This document shows positions 28,356 through 36,703 of a stretch of 64,000 nucleotides of DNA, piece by piece. Below the pieces are notes generated by a model. The model was given only the letters and a program-made list of their open reading frames with translations, was not told where the DNA came from and searched no databases. The translations under genes were made by a program, and so were the position numbers. The DNA is taken from contig DYJI01000009.1 of the NCBI GenBank assembly GCA_020723185.1, positions 1 to 64,000 of the forward strand. The letters run 5' to 3'. The stretch is from Sideroxydans lithotrophicus (GTDB lineage: Bacteria > Pseudomonadota > Gammaproteobacteria > Burkholderiales > Gallionellaceae). Each line of letters starts with the position of its first letter. Position 1 is the first letter of the stretch.

Positions 28356-29422
28356 TTCGCCCCCTCTGGCGTACGCTCGATGCGGCTCTGCAACACGGGT
28401 ACCCCGTGAGCGGCCAGTGATGTGACCAATTGTTCCGTGGCAGCCTCCATTGTGCGGGCGGTCCGGTCATCGGTCACTTCGAACTTCAGGCTGACCGCGT
28501 TTCCGTTCATGCTCAAACGAGCGGTCACGCCGCCCAATCTGGGCAGGTCAAGATGCAACTCGGTCACCCACTGTTTGCCATCCTCGCCATTATTTCCGGA
28601 TCGAGCATCCTCTTCCCGCACTTCCCAGCGCATATCCTGCCCCTGCCAGGCTTGTCCGATCCACACAACCTGCTTGTTCTCCAGGGCCTGTAGCTGCTGC
28701 TGAACGAGGGGCTGCAGATGCTCGGGGATGGCAGGCATGCGCGGGTTCGGCTCTGCGCCTGCCTGGAGGGCTGTCGGGGTGGCCGGCACCATGATTGATC
28801 GGGACTCTGGGGGGAGTAGCGCCGGTTGCTTCGCAGCAATCTGGGCGGTATCAGGGCGCAATTGATTATGCGGTTCCAGCATCAGTTGCGGCGTGCTGCG
28901 CGTGCCTGCGATCCATTGCGCCTGATGCGACTCATAGAACAGGCCGCTATGGCTCAGGCTCTGGTGCAATCGACCGGCGAGTTGTGAGGTGTCCGGTGCG
29001 GCGCGTTCACCTATCCAGAGCGGTTCGCGACGTGTCGGGGGAACGTAATCCTGCCGTATCGGCTGCTGCGACAAGGACGACAGCAGTCGTGCAGTGGAGC
29101 CGAGTTGTTCGGAAGTCGAAAGCGGGTTGGTCGAGGCAGCGAACGAAAAGGTGAGGCGGGGCTGTAGCGAGACGACTTGCAGACCGATCATGTCTCCGGG
29201 TTTGACGAAGGCCGGTAACTGCATCTGCACCGTTTGACTGGCGACTTTGACCTGGAACATATCGGCTGCTACCTTGGCTTGTACGGTCGCCTGGACCTGC
29301 TGGCCGACTTCCAGTTTGAGTGCGTTCTGTTGCGCCTGTTTGTCAGGTGTCGCCGTGATCAGCGGCTTGTCAGTGGTCGCGATCCGGGAAAGGGTGGCGG
29401 CGAGCAGGTCTGCGGGTAGCAT
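28352..29422 (-). CDS. Second FliK-like hook-length control domain protein
   Basis: A 356-residue protein with a variable, Gln-rich N-terminal part and a C-terminal flagellar hook-length-control-like domain (about 265-345: TELHLDLPRLGGVTARLSMN, then VTDDRTARTMEAATEQLVTS). It overlaps the FlhB2 gene by 4 bases, and FlhB and FliK are known functional partners in export switching. This is a paralogue distinct from FliK at 12545-13702. Whether it sets hook length or another export step is unknown. Confidence 0.8.
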   Translation of the reverse strand: MLPADLLAATLSRIATTDKPLITATPDKQAQQNALKLEVGQQVQATVQAKVAADMFQVKVASQTVQMQLPAFVKPGDMIGLQVVSLQPRLTFSFAASTNPLSTSEQLGSTARLLSSLSQQPIRQDYVPPTRREPLWIGERAAPDTSQLAGRLHQSLSHSGLFYESHQAQWIAGTRSTPQLMLEPHNQLRPDTAQIAAKQPALLPPESRSIMVPATPTALQAGAEPNPRMPAIPEHLQPLVQQQLQALENKQVVWIGQAWQGQDMRWEVREEDARSGNNGEDGKQWVTELHLDLPRLGGVTARLSMNGNAVSLKFEVTDDRTARTMEAATEQLVTSLAAHGVPVLQSRIERTPEGAK

Positions 29423-29442
29423 GGCTCATTGCCGCACACGTT

Positions 29443-29754
29443 TCAGCGATAAGCCTGTTGCAGGCGCTGCTCGCTGCGGGCGCTCTGCATGATCTTTTCC
29501 AGCTGGTGCATCCAGGTCACTGTCTTTTCGCGGATCGCCTTGTCGTCCGCCAGCATCTTTTTTATCAGTGCGACTTTTTGCAGGCGAGAAGCCTCGTCAG
29601 CAGGCACCCCGTCGCGCGGCTTGAGCTCGGCGACCTGCTTGCTGCAGCGGCGCTCCAGCGCGATCAGTTCATCCCACTCACCCGCTGCAGCGGCTTCACG
29701 CATCTTGCCCGTGATATCCGACAGGCGCTGGTAATCTTCGACGATCATGTTCAT
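29443..29754 (-). CDS. fliT: Flagellar export chaperone FliT-like protein
   Basis: A small helical protein of 103 residues, the size of FliT. It lies directly after fliS, where FliT, the chaperone for the FliD cap, is normally encoded. Features are YQRLSDITGKMREAAAAGEW, ELIALERRCSKQV and a C-terminal helix TVTWMHQLEKIMQSARSEQR. FliT families diverge strongly, so gene order is the main support. Confidence 0.82.
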   Translation of the reverse strand: MNMIVEDYQRLSDITGKMREAAAAGEWDELIALERRCSKQVAELKPRDGVPADEASRLQKVALIKKMLADDKAIREKTVTWMHQLEKIMQSARSEQRLQQAYR

Positions 29755-29757
29755 GAC

Positions 29758-30228
29758 TTACATTCTTCCGTATACGAGTGCGGCTTGCTTGTTGATATGG
29801 GGGGGGGCCTGTTCTGTCCGCGCCGGCTGTTGTGCGTTGGCGGTTACCTGGCGGATGCTGTCCCACGCGCCCTTCAACTCGTTCAGCAGGCGCGCGACCT
29901 CATCCAGCGCTTCCATGTCATAGTGCAGATTGGCATGGACCAGCCGCACGCACATGTAGCTGTAGAGTGCATCCAGGTTCAGAGCCAGTTCGCCTCCGAC
30001 ATTCTTGTCCAGACTGGCTTGCAGCCCCTCGCTGATGATCAGCATGGCTTTCGAGATGGCTTCGCCCTTGGCGGCGACATCCTTGCGCAGGATGCTGTTC
30101 TTGGCATTGGCAATAGCCAACAGGGCGCCCTGGAATAACATGGAGACCAGCTTGTGCGGGTCAGAACCGATGACGCTGGACTCCATGCCGACCTTGGCAT
30201 AGGAATTAAGTGCGGTGCGAGCGTTCAT
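29758..30228 (-). CDS. fliS: Flagellin export chaperone FliS
   Basis: FliS (156 residues) binds flagellin to prevent premature polymerisation. Family motifs: ALNSYAKVGMESSVIGSDPH, KLVSMLFQGALLAIANAKNS and LALNLDALYSYMCVRLVHAN. The C-terminal tail (residues 130-156) is extended and Gln/Pro-rich compared with E. coli FliS. Six bases separate it from fliD. Confidence 0.96.
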   Translation of the reverse strand: MNARTALNSYAKVGMESSVIGSDPHKLVSMLFQGALLAIANAKNSILRKDVAAKGEAISKAMLIISEGLQASLDKNVGGELALNLDALYSYMCVRLVHANLHYDMEALDEVARLLNELKGAWDSIRQVTANAQQPARTEQAPPHINKQAALVYGRM

Positions 30229-30234
30229 GATGTA

Positions 30235-31653
30235 TTACCCCCCGTTGCTGGTTAATTGCTGCGACAGATAGGCGCTGGTCGATTGCATGCTGGCCAGCAG
30301 GCTGTTCAGCGAACTGTACTGTTGTCTGTACATGCTTTCCAGACTGGTCATACGCACTTCCATCGCGTCGATCTGGACGGCGAGTTGCTTGATGGTGTTG
30401 TTCCAGCTGGTGGTCTGCGATTCGAAAGTGCCGCCGCCGCCGACAACGCCTTTGGCCCAGTCTTCAAAGCGCGTGGCGAAGCCGGTGCTGCTGTTGAACA
30501 GGGCTGCCACATCGGCAAAGCTGTTATTCATTGCGGTCGATAGCTTGCTGCTGTCCAGCTGCATGGTGCCGTCTGATTTGAAAGATATGCCCACTTCGAA
30601 CAGGTTGGTCAGGTTGCCGCTTCCAACAGCTGTTGCAGCGATCTCGCGCATTTGCACCTGGAGCGATTGCAGCGTCCTGTCGCCTGCCAGCGCAGATCCC
30701 GATTTGTACGCGGTGGTGTTCTTCATCGCCGAATACAGGTCGTTGTAGGCGGTGACCAGTGCCGTTGCCGCCGTGGTCACGCCGGCATTGTCACGCTCTA
30801 CCGTCAGCGAGGCGGGCGTGGTGGTGATTTGTTTCAGTGTCAGCGTCACACCCTCTATGGCATCCGTGACGACATTGGAGGTTTTGGTGATGTCGATGCC
30901 GTTCACGCTGAACTGGGCATTGCTGGCGGTGGCCGTCTCGGCCAGGTTCTGCGTGCCGGCCGGGTCATGCGCCAGCAGACTGGTGATGCCGGCATCCGCG
31001 CCGTCGGTCGTTATCCTGATACTGCTGGCGATACCGGTCTCGTTGGAGGACAGTGCCAGGCGGTACGGCGTGCCGCTGCCGTCGTTGACGATGCTGGCCG
31101 TCACGCCCAGGTTGGCGCCGTTGATCGCATCGCGTATACCCTGCAGGGTATTGTTGCTCGAATCGATGGTGACATTGGCCGTGGTGCCTGAGGGCGTGAA
31201 GCTGGCACCGGTATAGACACCGTTGGTCAGCGTGCCGCCGCTGATGGTGCCGAAGTCGAACGTGACCACGGTGGCGGCACCGCTGCCGATGGCGGTGGTG
31301 CTGCTGGTCTGTCCGGCGGCGACCAGCTTCTGCGATTGCGCGAGGCTGGTCACTTCCAGGGAATAGGTTCCCGCCACGGCGGTGCTGCCTGCGGTGGCGG
31401 AAAAGATACTGCTATCGGAGGATGTGGTCTTGAAAGACGTCAGGGTGCTGGAACTGGAACTGCCCAGATTCCTTGCCGCCGTCTGCAGGGCATCCACCTT
31501 GCTTTGCAACGTACCCAGCGCAGTGATCTTCGACTGGTAACTGGATTGTTTCTTGGTGAGCTGGTCGAGCGGAAGACGCGCGATAGTCATCAATCCGCCG
31601 ACGACTGCATCGACATCGATGCCGCCACCTGAAATTGATGATGTAGTTGCCAT
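30235..31653 (-). CDS. fliD: Flagellar filament cap protein FliD (HAP2)
   Basis: FliD (472 residues) forms the cap under which flagellin polymerises. The N-terminal region begins SISGGGIDVDAVVGGLMTIA, with RLPLDQLTKKQSSYQSKITA. The C-terminal helices (MTSLESMYRQQYSSLNSLLA, SMQSTSAYLSQQL) are the D0 core. Ser/Thr content is high throughout the middle domains. It is 17 bases downstream of flaG. Confidence 0.95.
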   Translation of the reverse strand: MATTSSISGGGIDVDAVVGGLMTIARLPLDQLTKKQSSYQSKITALGTLQSKVDALQTAARNLGSSSSSTLTSFKTTSSDSSIFSATAGSTAVAGTYSLEVTSLAQSQKLVAAGQTSSTTAIGSGAATVVTFDFGTISGGTLTNGVYTGASFTPSGTTANVTIDSSNNTLQGIRDAINGANLGVTASIVNDGSGTPYRLALSSNETGIASSIRITTDGADAGITSLLAHDPAGTQNLAETATASNAQFSVNGIDITKTSNVVTDAIEGVTLTLKQITTTPASLTVERDNAGVTTAATALVTAYNDLYSAMKNTTAYKSGSALAGDRTLQSLQVQMREIAATAVGSGNLTNLFEVGISFKSDGTMQLDSSKLSTAMNNSFADVAALFNSSTGFATRFEDWAKGVVGGGGTFESQTTSWNNTIKQLAVQIDAMEVRMTSLESMYRQQYSSLNSLLASMQSTSAYLSQQLTSNGG

Positions 31654-31669
31654 TCCGTTCGCTCCTTTG

Positions 31670-32026
31670 TCAGGCCTGGCGATTCAGCAGTTGTCCCTGC
31701 TGGAACTCGTCTATGCTGCGTGAGATCGCCAGCACTGCTTCAGATGGATACTGAAGCAGTGTATCCCCTGTCGTCTTGTCCTTCAAGGTGACGACCTGTT
31801 TCTTGGTGCTGTCGTCCACGCTGATGCTGAGTTCCACGTTCCTGTTGGCCTGTTGCAGGGCGGCGTTGATACGGCCGACCTCGCTCGACAGTTGCGCCGG
31901 CGTCGGGGGCGTCGCCTCGGCCTGGACGGGCTGACCCGCAGGCTGCGATGCAACGACCACTTGCCCGCCATTGCTGGCAGGCATCGCTGGAGCAGATACT
32001 CCACTATTTGTCGATTGGATGAGCAT
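31670..32026 (-). CDS. flaG: FlaG family protein
   Basis: FlaG (118 residues) is a small protein often encoded between flagellin and fliD and linked to filament length. It has the family's C-terminal block NRNVELSISVDDSTKKQVVT followed by LKDKTTGDTLLQYPSEAVLA. The N-terminal 45 residues are low in complexity. A hairpin separates it from fliC, so expression relative to flagellin is probably reduced by partial termination. Confidence 0.92.
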   Translation of the reverse strand: MLIQSTNSGVSAPAMPASNGGQVVVASQPAGQPVQAEATPPTPAQLSSEVGRINAALQQANRNVELSISVDDSTKKQVVTLKDKTTGDTLLQYPSEAVLAISRSIDEFQQGQLLNRQA

Positions 32027-32043
32027 TTTGCCTCTCCTTGTTC

Positions 32044-32074
32044 AAATCCCCGGCCGGTCACCCGGCCGGGGTTT
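32044..32074 (-). terminator. Hairpin terminator/attenuator between fliC and flaG
   Basis: A perfect 10-bp GC stem (32048-32057 with 32062-32071) has a 4-base loop, and flanking AAA/TTT can extend it past a single unpaired base. On the minus strand it follows the fliC stop. The run after it is only GATTTG, so termination is probably partial, which would lower flaG-fliD levels below those of flagellin. Confidence 0.7.
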
Positions 32075-32085
32075 CTGTACTACGT

Positions 32086-32802
32086 TTAACGCAACAGACT
32101 CAGAACGTTGTTCGGGATCTGGTTGGCCTGCGCCAGCATCGCGGTACCCGCTTGTTGCAGAATCATGTTGCGGGTCATGGCGGTGGTCTCGGCCGCGTAG
32201 TCGGTATCCATCACCCGGCTGTAAGCGGCTGCGGTATTCACCGACAGGGTCTGCAGGTTGGTGACCGCAGACTGGTACTTGGCCATATCCGCACCGTAGG
32301 TGGAGCGAGCGGTGGTCACCAAGGTGATGTCCGCATCGATGGTGGCGATGGCACCGGTGCCGGTAATTGCCGCCTTGGTGCCGGCGACGGTAGCCAGTGC
32401 GCCATCTGCACCGATAACCTTGGCGGTGCTGTTGCTGGCCAAGCCGAGCAGACGGGTGTTTTCAGCAGCCAGCGCGGTGAATTCAGCTCCGGAGGCGGTG
32501 CCACCCAGTTGCACCGCGATCTCGCGGATGCGCTGCAAGTTCTCATACACCTGAGCGTGGTAGCCGTCGTTGATCTGTGCTTCGGAAATGCCGTCGGCTG
32601 CGTTGCGTGCGGCGATGTTGGCACCGCGCATGGTCTTTTCGTAGCCGCTGGCCGTCACCATGCCGGTGGCATCGTCCTTGGCAGTGTTGATGCGTTTGCC
32701 GGAAGACAGGCGCTCCATAGCAGTCTGCAAGGCTGTGGCAGATTTGTTCAGTGCTGCGCCGCCGAAAAGAGCCGAGACGTTGGTGTTGATGACTTGTGCC
32801 AT
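32086..32802 (-). CDS. fliC: Flagellin FliC (very short)
   Basis: Flagellin of only 238 residues. The N-terminal D0/D1 region is standard (AQVINTNVSALFGGAALNKS; LSSGKRINTAKDDATGM), as is the C-terminal D1/D0 (VMDTDYAAETTAMTRNMILQ, ending LAQANQIPNNVLSLLR). The stretch between them (about residues 100-170) is short and rich in Ala, Thr and Gly, so D2/D3 outer domains are absent. It has a canonical GGAGA ribosome-binding site and a near-consensus sigma-28 promoter about 90 bases upstream. Short flagellins are common where the surface is built by glycans. Confidence 0.97.
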   Translation of the reverse strand: MAQVINTNVSALFGGAALNKSATALQTAMERLSSGKRINTAKDDATGMVTASGYEKTMRGANIAARNAADGISEAQINDGYHAQVYENLQRIREIAVQLGGTASGAEFTALAAENTRLLGLASNSTAKVIGADGALATVAGTKAAITGTGAIATIDADITLVTTARSTYGADMAKYQSAVTNLQTLSVNTAAAYSRVMDTDYAAETTAMTRNMILQQAGTAMLAQANQIPNNVLSLLR

Positions 32803-32890
32803 TTTAGTTCTCCTTAACTTGGTTCACTTGCGGCCATGTTGCCGCTTACTTTGGCTGCTTTGTGTAGCTTGGCAACCGCCGTTGAACCAG

Positions 32891-32917
32891 TTATCGGAGG
32901 GTTGGCGGGAAACTTTA
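32891..32917 (-). promoter_or_regulatory. Sigma-28 (FliA) promoter for fliC
   Basis: Read on the minus strand, TAAAGTTT (32917-32910), an 11-base spacer, then TCCGATAA (32898-32891). This differs from the FliA consensus at one position only. The expected transcription start is near 32884, leaving an 80-base leader before the fliC ATG. The promoter fills the gap directly after the diguanylate cyclase gene. Confidence 0.93.
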
Positions 32918-32926
32918 GGGAGAATT

Positions 32927-34561
32927 TCATTTTTCCTGCCCCGGCGCGGCAACGACGCGGTTCTTGCCGGTCTGTTTGGCCTGATACATGGCCTTGTCGG
33001 CACGCCCCAGCAGGTCCTCCTGGTCTTCGTCCGTGCCGCGCAGGGCGACCCCCGCGCTGAAAGTGACCAGGATGCGCTCGTTGTTGTGCAGGAAGAACCT
33101 CTTGGTCAGGTCGCGTTGCAGGCGTTGCAGGGCCTCGATCCCGGCAGCAAGGTCGGTATCCGGCAGGATGATGACGAATTCCTCACCGCCATAGCGTCCC
33201 ACTGTATCGGCAGGGCGCAGTGTCTCTTTAATGACCTTGGTCAGGTGTACCAAAGCCTGGTCGCCTGCATGATGGCCAAGGGTATCGTTCAATCTCTTGA
33301 AGTTGTCGATGTCGAGCAGGGCGACGCAGAGGGGGGTTCGGTTGCGGTCGGCCCGCTTCAGTTCCCGCTCCATGGTCTCGTCAAGTCCGCGCCGGTTGAG
33401 CGCGCCGGTGAGCTGGTCTTCGCGCACCAGCTCGCTGACCTGCATCAGTTCCTGTTCCAGTGCCTTGATGCGCGCTTCGGCTTCGTCGGCCTTTTTCTTG
33501 GTGTCCAGCAATTCTTCATGTGAACGCAGGGCGCTGGCCTGTATGACGCGGGTGTCGTGCATCACATCTTCCAGGATATGCCCCAGCAGGGTCAGGTTGT
33601 CCGCCTTGCTGATCTGCTGGCTGTATCCCTCGATCTTCTGGTGGTATTCGCCGGTGCTTGCGGTGAGGTTGCCCAGCCGGTCGATGAAGGTTGTCATCAG
33701 GCTCTTGAGCGTGGCCTTGGCGTCGGTCAGGCTTTGTTTCAGGCTGCTCTGTTTGATGATGGCGTCGCGCAGATTGCGCTCGGCATCAGCGATGGCATGC
33801 TTGTCCATCGGTTGCGAGATGATGGTCTGCAACGCGGAGACCTGGCCCTGCATCCATTCATCATCCGCCACCAGTTCGCTGACGTTCTCGACCAGCAGGC
33901 GCAGCAGGCGCAGCAAACCTTCCTGTATCTTCACCTTGTCGCCGCCGCGCAGTTCCAGCTTGAGCCAGAACTGGCGCAGCTGTTTGGCCAGATCGTTGAT
34001 CTTGGTGGGGTCGTCGGTGTTGCGCACCACCACGACCAAGCGCTTGATCTCATCTTCCAGCTCGGGGTGGGAGGGCAAGGTGTTCTCCAGCGACTGCGCC
34101 AGCAGATCGCGCAACTGCTTGAGCAGATCCTGTCCGTCGGCCATGCCTGCGGACTTTGCGGTTTCTGCAGCCGGCGCAGGGACGGGGGCGGCCGGAGTCG
34201 CTTCAGGCAGTGTGGCCGGTGCCAGATCGGGGGCGGCAGAGCCGCTCCCCCAAGAACGTATCAAGCCATTCAGCTTCTCGGACATCACGTCCGGCTTTCC
34301 GGCGAAGCGATTGAGTACGACTTCCAGTCCTTCTTTCTTGCGCGTGAGCGTGACACCTTTATGGGTCATCTCTAGCTGGCGCAGCAGATCGCGGATCAGC
34401 GCCGACCAGTTCGGGGTCGCAGTGCTACCCGAGGCTGCTTGTCCGCCGCCAAGTTCCTGAAAGACGCTTGCGTAATGCTCCGGAGTCGGGGCAAGGCCGC
34501 GTTCATCCAGTAACTTCAGGGTCTCGCGGGCCAGTTCTGCAGGTTCTTTATGCTTGCTCAT
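32927..34561 (-). CDS. Diguanylate cyclase (GGDEF domain)
   Basis: A 544-residue cytoplasmic protein. The N-terminal 370 residues are mostly helical with coiled-coil stretches (KKKADEAEARIKALEQELMQ) and no membrane segment. The GGDEF domain (about 375-540) has the active site GRYGGEEFVIILPDTD and an intact inhibitory site, RPAD, at the usual distance upstream. It should make c-di-GMP with product inhibition. ATG 34561 is preferred to the TTG one codon earlier. Placed just upstream of fliC, it is likely to feed YcgR. Confidence 0.9.
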   Translation of the reverse strand: MSKHKEPAELARETLKLLDERGLAPTPEHYASVFQELGGGQAASGSTATPNWSALIRDLLRQLEMTHKGVTLTRKKEGLEVVLNRFAGKPDVMSEKLNGLIRSWGSGSAAPDLAPATLPEATPAAPVPAPAAETAKSAGMADGQDLLKQLRDLLAQSLENTLPSHPELEDEIKRLVVVVRNTDDPTKINDLAKQLRQFWLKLELRGGDKVKIQEGLLRLLRLLVENVSELVADDEWMQGQVSALQTIISQPMDKHAIADAERNLRDAIIKQSSLKQSLTDAKATLKSLMTTFIDRLGNLTASTGEYHQKIEGYSQQISKADNLTLLGHILEDVMHDTRVIQASALRSHEELLDTKKKADEAEARIKALEQELMQVSELVREDQLTGALNRRGLDETMERELKRADRNRTPLCVALLDIDNFKRLNDTLGHHAGDQALVHLTKVIKETLRPADTVGRYGGEEFVIILPDTDLAAGIEALQRLQRDLTKRFFLHNNERILVTFSAGVALRGTDEDQEDLLGRADKAMYQAKQTGKNRVVAAPGQEK

Positions 34562-34664
34562 CAATATGTCGTGTGGGGTGCTGCACTATGGTGGGCATTA
34601 TCGGTTCTCTGCGCAACGGCGATACGCTGAATAGCACCGGATATTGCCTGCTTATCGGCCGGGT

Positions 34665-35297
34665 TCATTCGATCAGGTGATTGCTGATCGCGTAATGGAT
34701 GGCCTCGGCGTTGGTCTTGAGTTTCATCTTCTCCAGCAGTCGCATGCGGTAGACACTGATGGTCTTGGGGCTGAGCGACATGATCTCGGCCATTTCGCTC
34801 AGTTTCTTGCCCTGTGCCATCAGGCACAGCGTCTGGTATTCGCGGTTCGACAGGGTCTGGTGCGACAGCTCCTGATAGCCCTGTGACAGACCTTCCGCCA
34901 GTTGCTCGGCCATCTCGTTGCTGATGTATTTCTTGCCGTCCCCGACTTTGCGAATGGCGGTGAGGAGCTGCGCGGGCGCGCTCTGTTTGTTCAGGTAGCC
35001 GGAGGCGCCGGCTTTCATAGAGCGCACCGCATATTGGTCCTCGGCATGCATGCTGAGCATCAATACCGGGGTGTTCGGGCAATTGGCCTTGATCTGTTTG
35101 AGGACATCGATCCCGTTCTTGTCGGGCAGGCTGATGTCGAGCAAGACCATGTCGTAAGCGTTCTCCTGCGCCATCTGGATGGCCTGCATGCCGGTCTCGG
35201 CCTCTCCGGTGACGCGCATGTCGGGCGAGTCGTCGAGGATCTGCTTGAGTCCTTTGCGGATCAGTGCGTGGTCGTCTGCGATCAGTATCTTGAGCAT
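34665..35297 (-). CDS. NarL/FixJ-type response regulator
   Basis: A 210-residue two-domain regulator. The receiver domain has the phosphoacceptor D54 in MVLLDISLPDKNG, acidic residues in ILIADDHALIRKG, and a conserved Lys in SGYLNKQSAPA. The C-terminal LuxR-type helix-turn-helix is LSNREYQTLCLMAQGKKLSE with MSLSPKTISVYRMRLLEKMK. It is encoded 29 bases after the histidine kinase and is its probable partner. The UvrY/GacA-like C-terminus is compatible with a global motility or biofilm switch, but targets are not visible. Confidence 0.92.
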   Translation of the reverse strand: MLKILIADDHALIRKGLKQILDDSPDMRVTGEAETGMQAIQMAQENAYDMVLLDISLPDKNGIDVLKQIKANCPNTPVLMLSMHAEDQYAVRSMKAGASGYLNKQSAPAQLLTAIRKVGDGKKYISNEMAEQLAEGLSQGYQELSHQTLSNREYQTLCLMAQGKKLSEMAEIMSLSPKTISVYRMRLLEKMKLKTNAEAIHYAISNHLIE

Positions 35298-35326
35298 GAT
35301 GTCGTTAGGCTGCTGGTATCTGTCAT

Positions 35327-36472
35327 CTAGAACAAGGATTTCTGTGACTGTCCAAGTGTCACACCTTCAGCCATACCGTCTCGGGTGTGCGGGATGCTGA
35401 CCGATACGGTCACGCCTTGTCCGGGTGCGCTGGAGATTTGGACTTCGCCGCCGAAGTGGACCACCCGTTCCTGGATGCCGCGCAAGCCGAACGATCTGGG
35501 TTTTGCACGCGCCTCCTGACTGAATCCGCGACCATTGTCGCTGATAGCCAGGTCTATGCGCTCGGGGGTGTTGCGTATCGTGACCCTGACTTCGCTGGCT
35601 TGCGAATGCTTCATGATATTGGTGAGCGACTCCTGGAAGATGCGGAACAGGGCGATGGAGACATCGGGATGCAGCTCCATCTCCATTTCGTCCTCATTGT
35701 GGTCCAGCAGGACCTTGATGCTGGTGCGCTGCGCGAATTCGTCGGCTTCCATCTCGATGGCGGCCACGATGCCGAAGCTGTCCAGATAGCCGGGCCGCAG
35801 GCTGTGGGCCAGATTGCGCGCGGCAGTCATCGCCTTGTCCACCATGTTCTCGATGGTGGTCGTTTTGTCCGTCAGTATCCGCTTGCTCTTGGGGAGGCGA
35901 TCCTTGATCCATGCGAGATCCATCTTGATGGCGGTGAGCAGTCCGCCGATCTCATCGTGCACCTCGCGCGCGATGCGCAGGCGCTCCTGTTCCTTGGCAT
36001 CCTGGATATGGGAAGAGAACTCTCGCAGTTGTTCCTGTGAGCGCAGCAGCTCGAGTTCATCCAGCTTGGTTTTTGTGATGTTGACAATCAGGCCTTCCCA
36101 TTCGACATCACCGTCTGTATTGGTTTGCGGGGTGGAGCCCAGTGCCAGCCATTTCAGTTCGCCGTCCGCCAGGGTGACGCGCCCCTCCCAGCTCCAGAAT
36201 CCCAGGCTGGCGGCGGAACGCTCCATGCTGTCCCGGAACACGCTGCGGTCCTCGCTATGGATCAGATTCAAGAAGTTGCCGATATCGGCCTGCAGCTGTT
36301 GCGGGGTCAGCCCCAGCAAGGCTTGGCTGCCTTCGCCGATGTAGGAAAACGCGAGCACGCCCTGTTTGTTCCGCACAAGCTGGAATGCCATGCAGGGCAG
36401 GTTGGCGATGAAGTTGTCGAGGCGCAAAGGCTTGTTTGAGATGTCTGGCACAGTCTGTGTGGCTCTCTTCAA
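35327..36472 (-). CDS. PAS-domain sensor histidine kinase (HisKA_3 type)
   Basis: A 381-residue soluble kinase. A PAS-like sensor domain (about 25-135: [20 protein letters not shown]) precedes a HisKA_3 dimerisation domain with phosphoacceptor H172 in [20 protein letters not shown], and an ATPase domain with [18 protein letters not shown] and AISDNGRGF. No membrane segment is seen. The predicted start at 36472 is TTG with no clear ribosome-binding site; a GTG at 36451 is an alternative. It is co-transcribed with the NarL-type regulator. Confidence 0.9.
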   Translation of the reverse strand: MKRATQTVPDISNKPLRLDNFIANLPCMAFQLVRNKQGVLAFSYIGEGSQALLGLTPQQLQADIGNFLNLIHSEDRSVFRDSMERSAASLGFWSWEGRVTLADGELKWLALGSTPQTNTDGDVEWEGLIVNITKTKLDELELLRSQEQLREFSSHIQDAKEQERLRIAREVHDEIGGLLTAIKMDLAWIKDRLPKSKRILTDKTTTIENMVDKAMTAARNLAHSLRPGYLDSFGIVAAIEMEADEFAQRTSIKVLLDHNEDEMEMELHPDVSIALFRIFQESLTNIMKHSQASEVRVTIRNTPERIDLAISDNGRGFSQEARAKPRSFGLRGIQERVVHFGGEVQISSAPGQGVTVSVSIPHTRDGMAEGVTLGQSQKSLF

Positions 36473-36668
36473 GTCGGTTTGGGTCGTCGCTGCGGGACTG
36501 GAGGTCGGTACTCGCTGCGCATGTCTGTACGCCGCGACTGCCCAAAAACCAGCGAATCGAGGGTACTACACGCCAGCGGGTTTGGGCAATCGCTTTGCAT
36601 TCTTAGGTGTGGTCGATGGCAGCATGGCTGTTGGGCAATATCGTGTTTTTCAGGGCGCGTGATTGCGG

Positions 36669-36674
36669 TAGAAT
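36669..36674 (+). promoter_or_regulatory. Candidate -10 element for hisC
   Basis: TAGAAT lies 29 bases before the hisC ATG in the 231-base divergent gap between the kinase gene and hisC. No convincing -35 box sits 16-18 bases upstream (the nearest is T-rich). An inverted repeat TGCCCAAA/TTTGGGCA spaced about 40 bases lies further upstream, of unknown meaning. Confidence 0.35.
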
Positions 36675-36703
36675 CGCCGCTCGATATACAACGCTGCTTT
36701 TCC

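Noticed and set aside
34598-34659. Two FliA-like -10 boxes (ACCGATAA at 34605-34598 and GCCGATAA at 34659-34652, minus strand) before the diguanylate cyclase gene
   Set aside because: Neither has a TAAA-type -35 eleven bases upstream (TATCGCCG and ACCTGATC instead), so a sigma-28 promoter is not supported.
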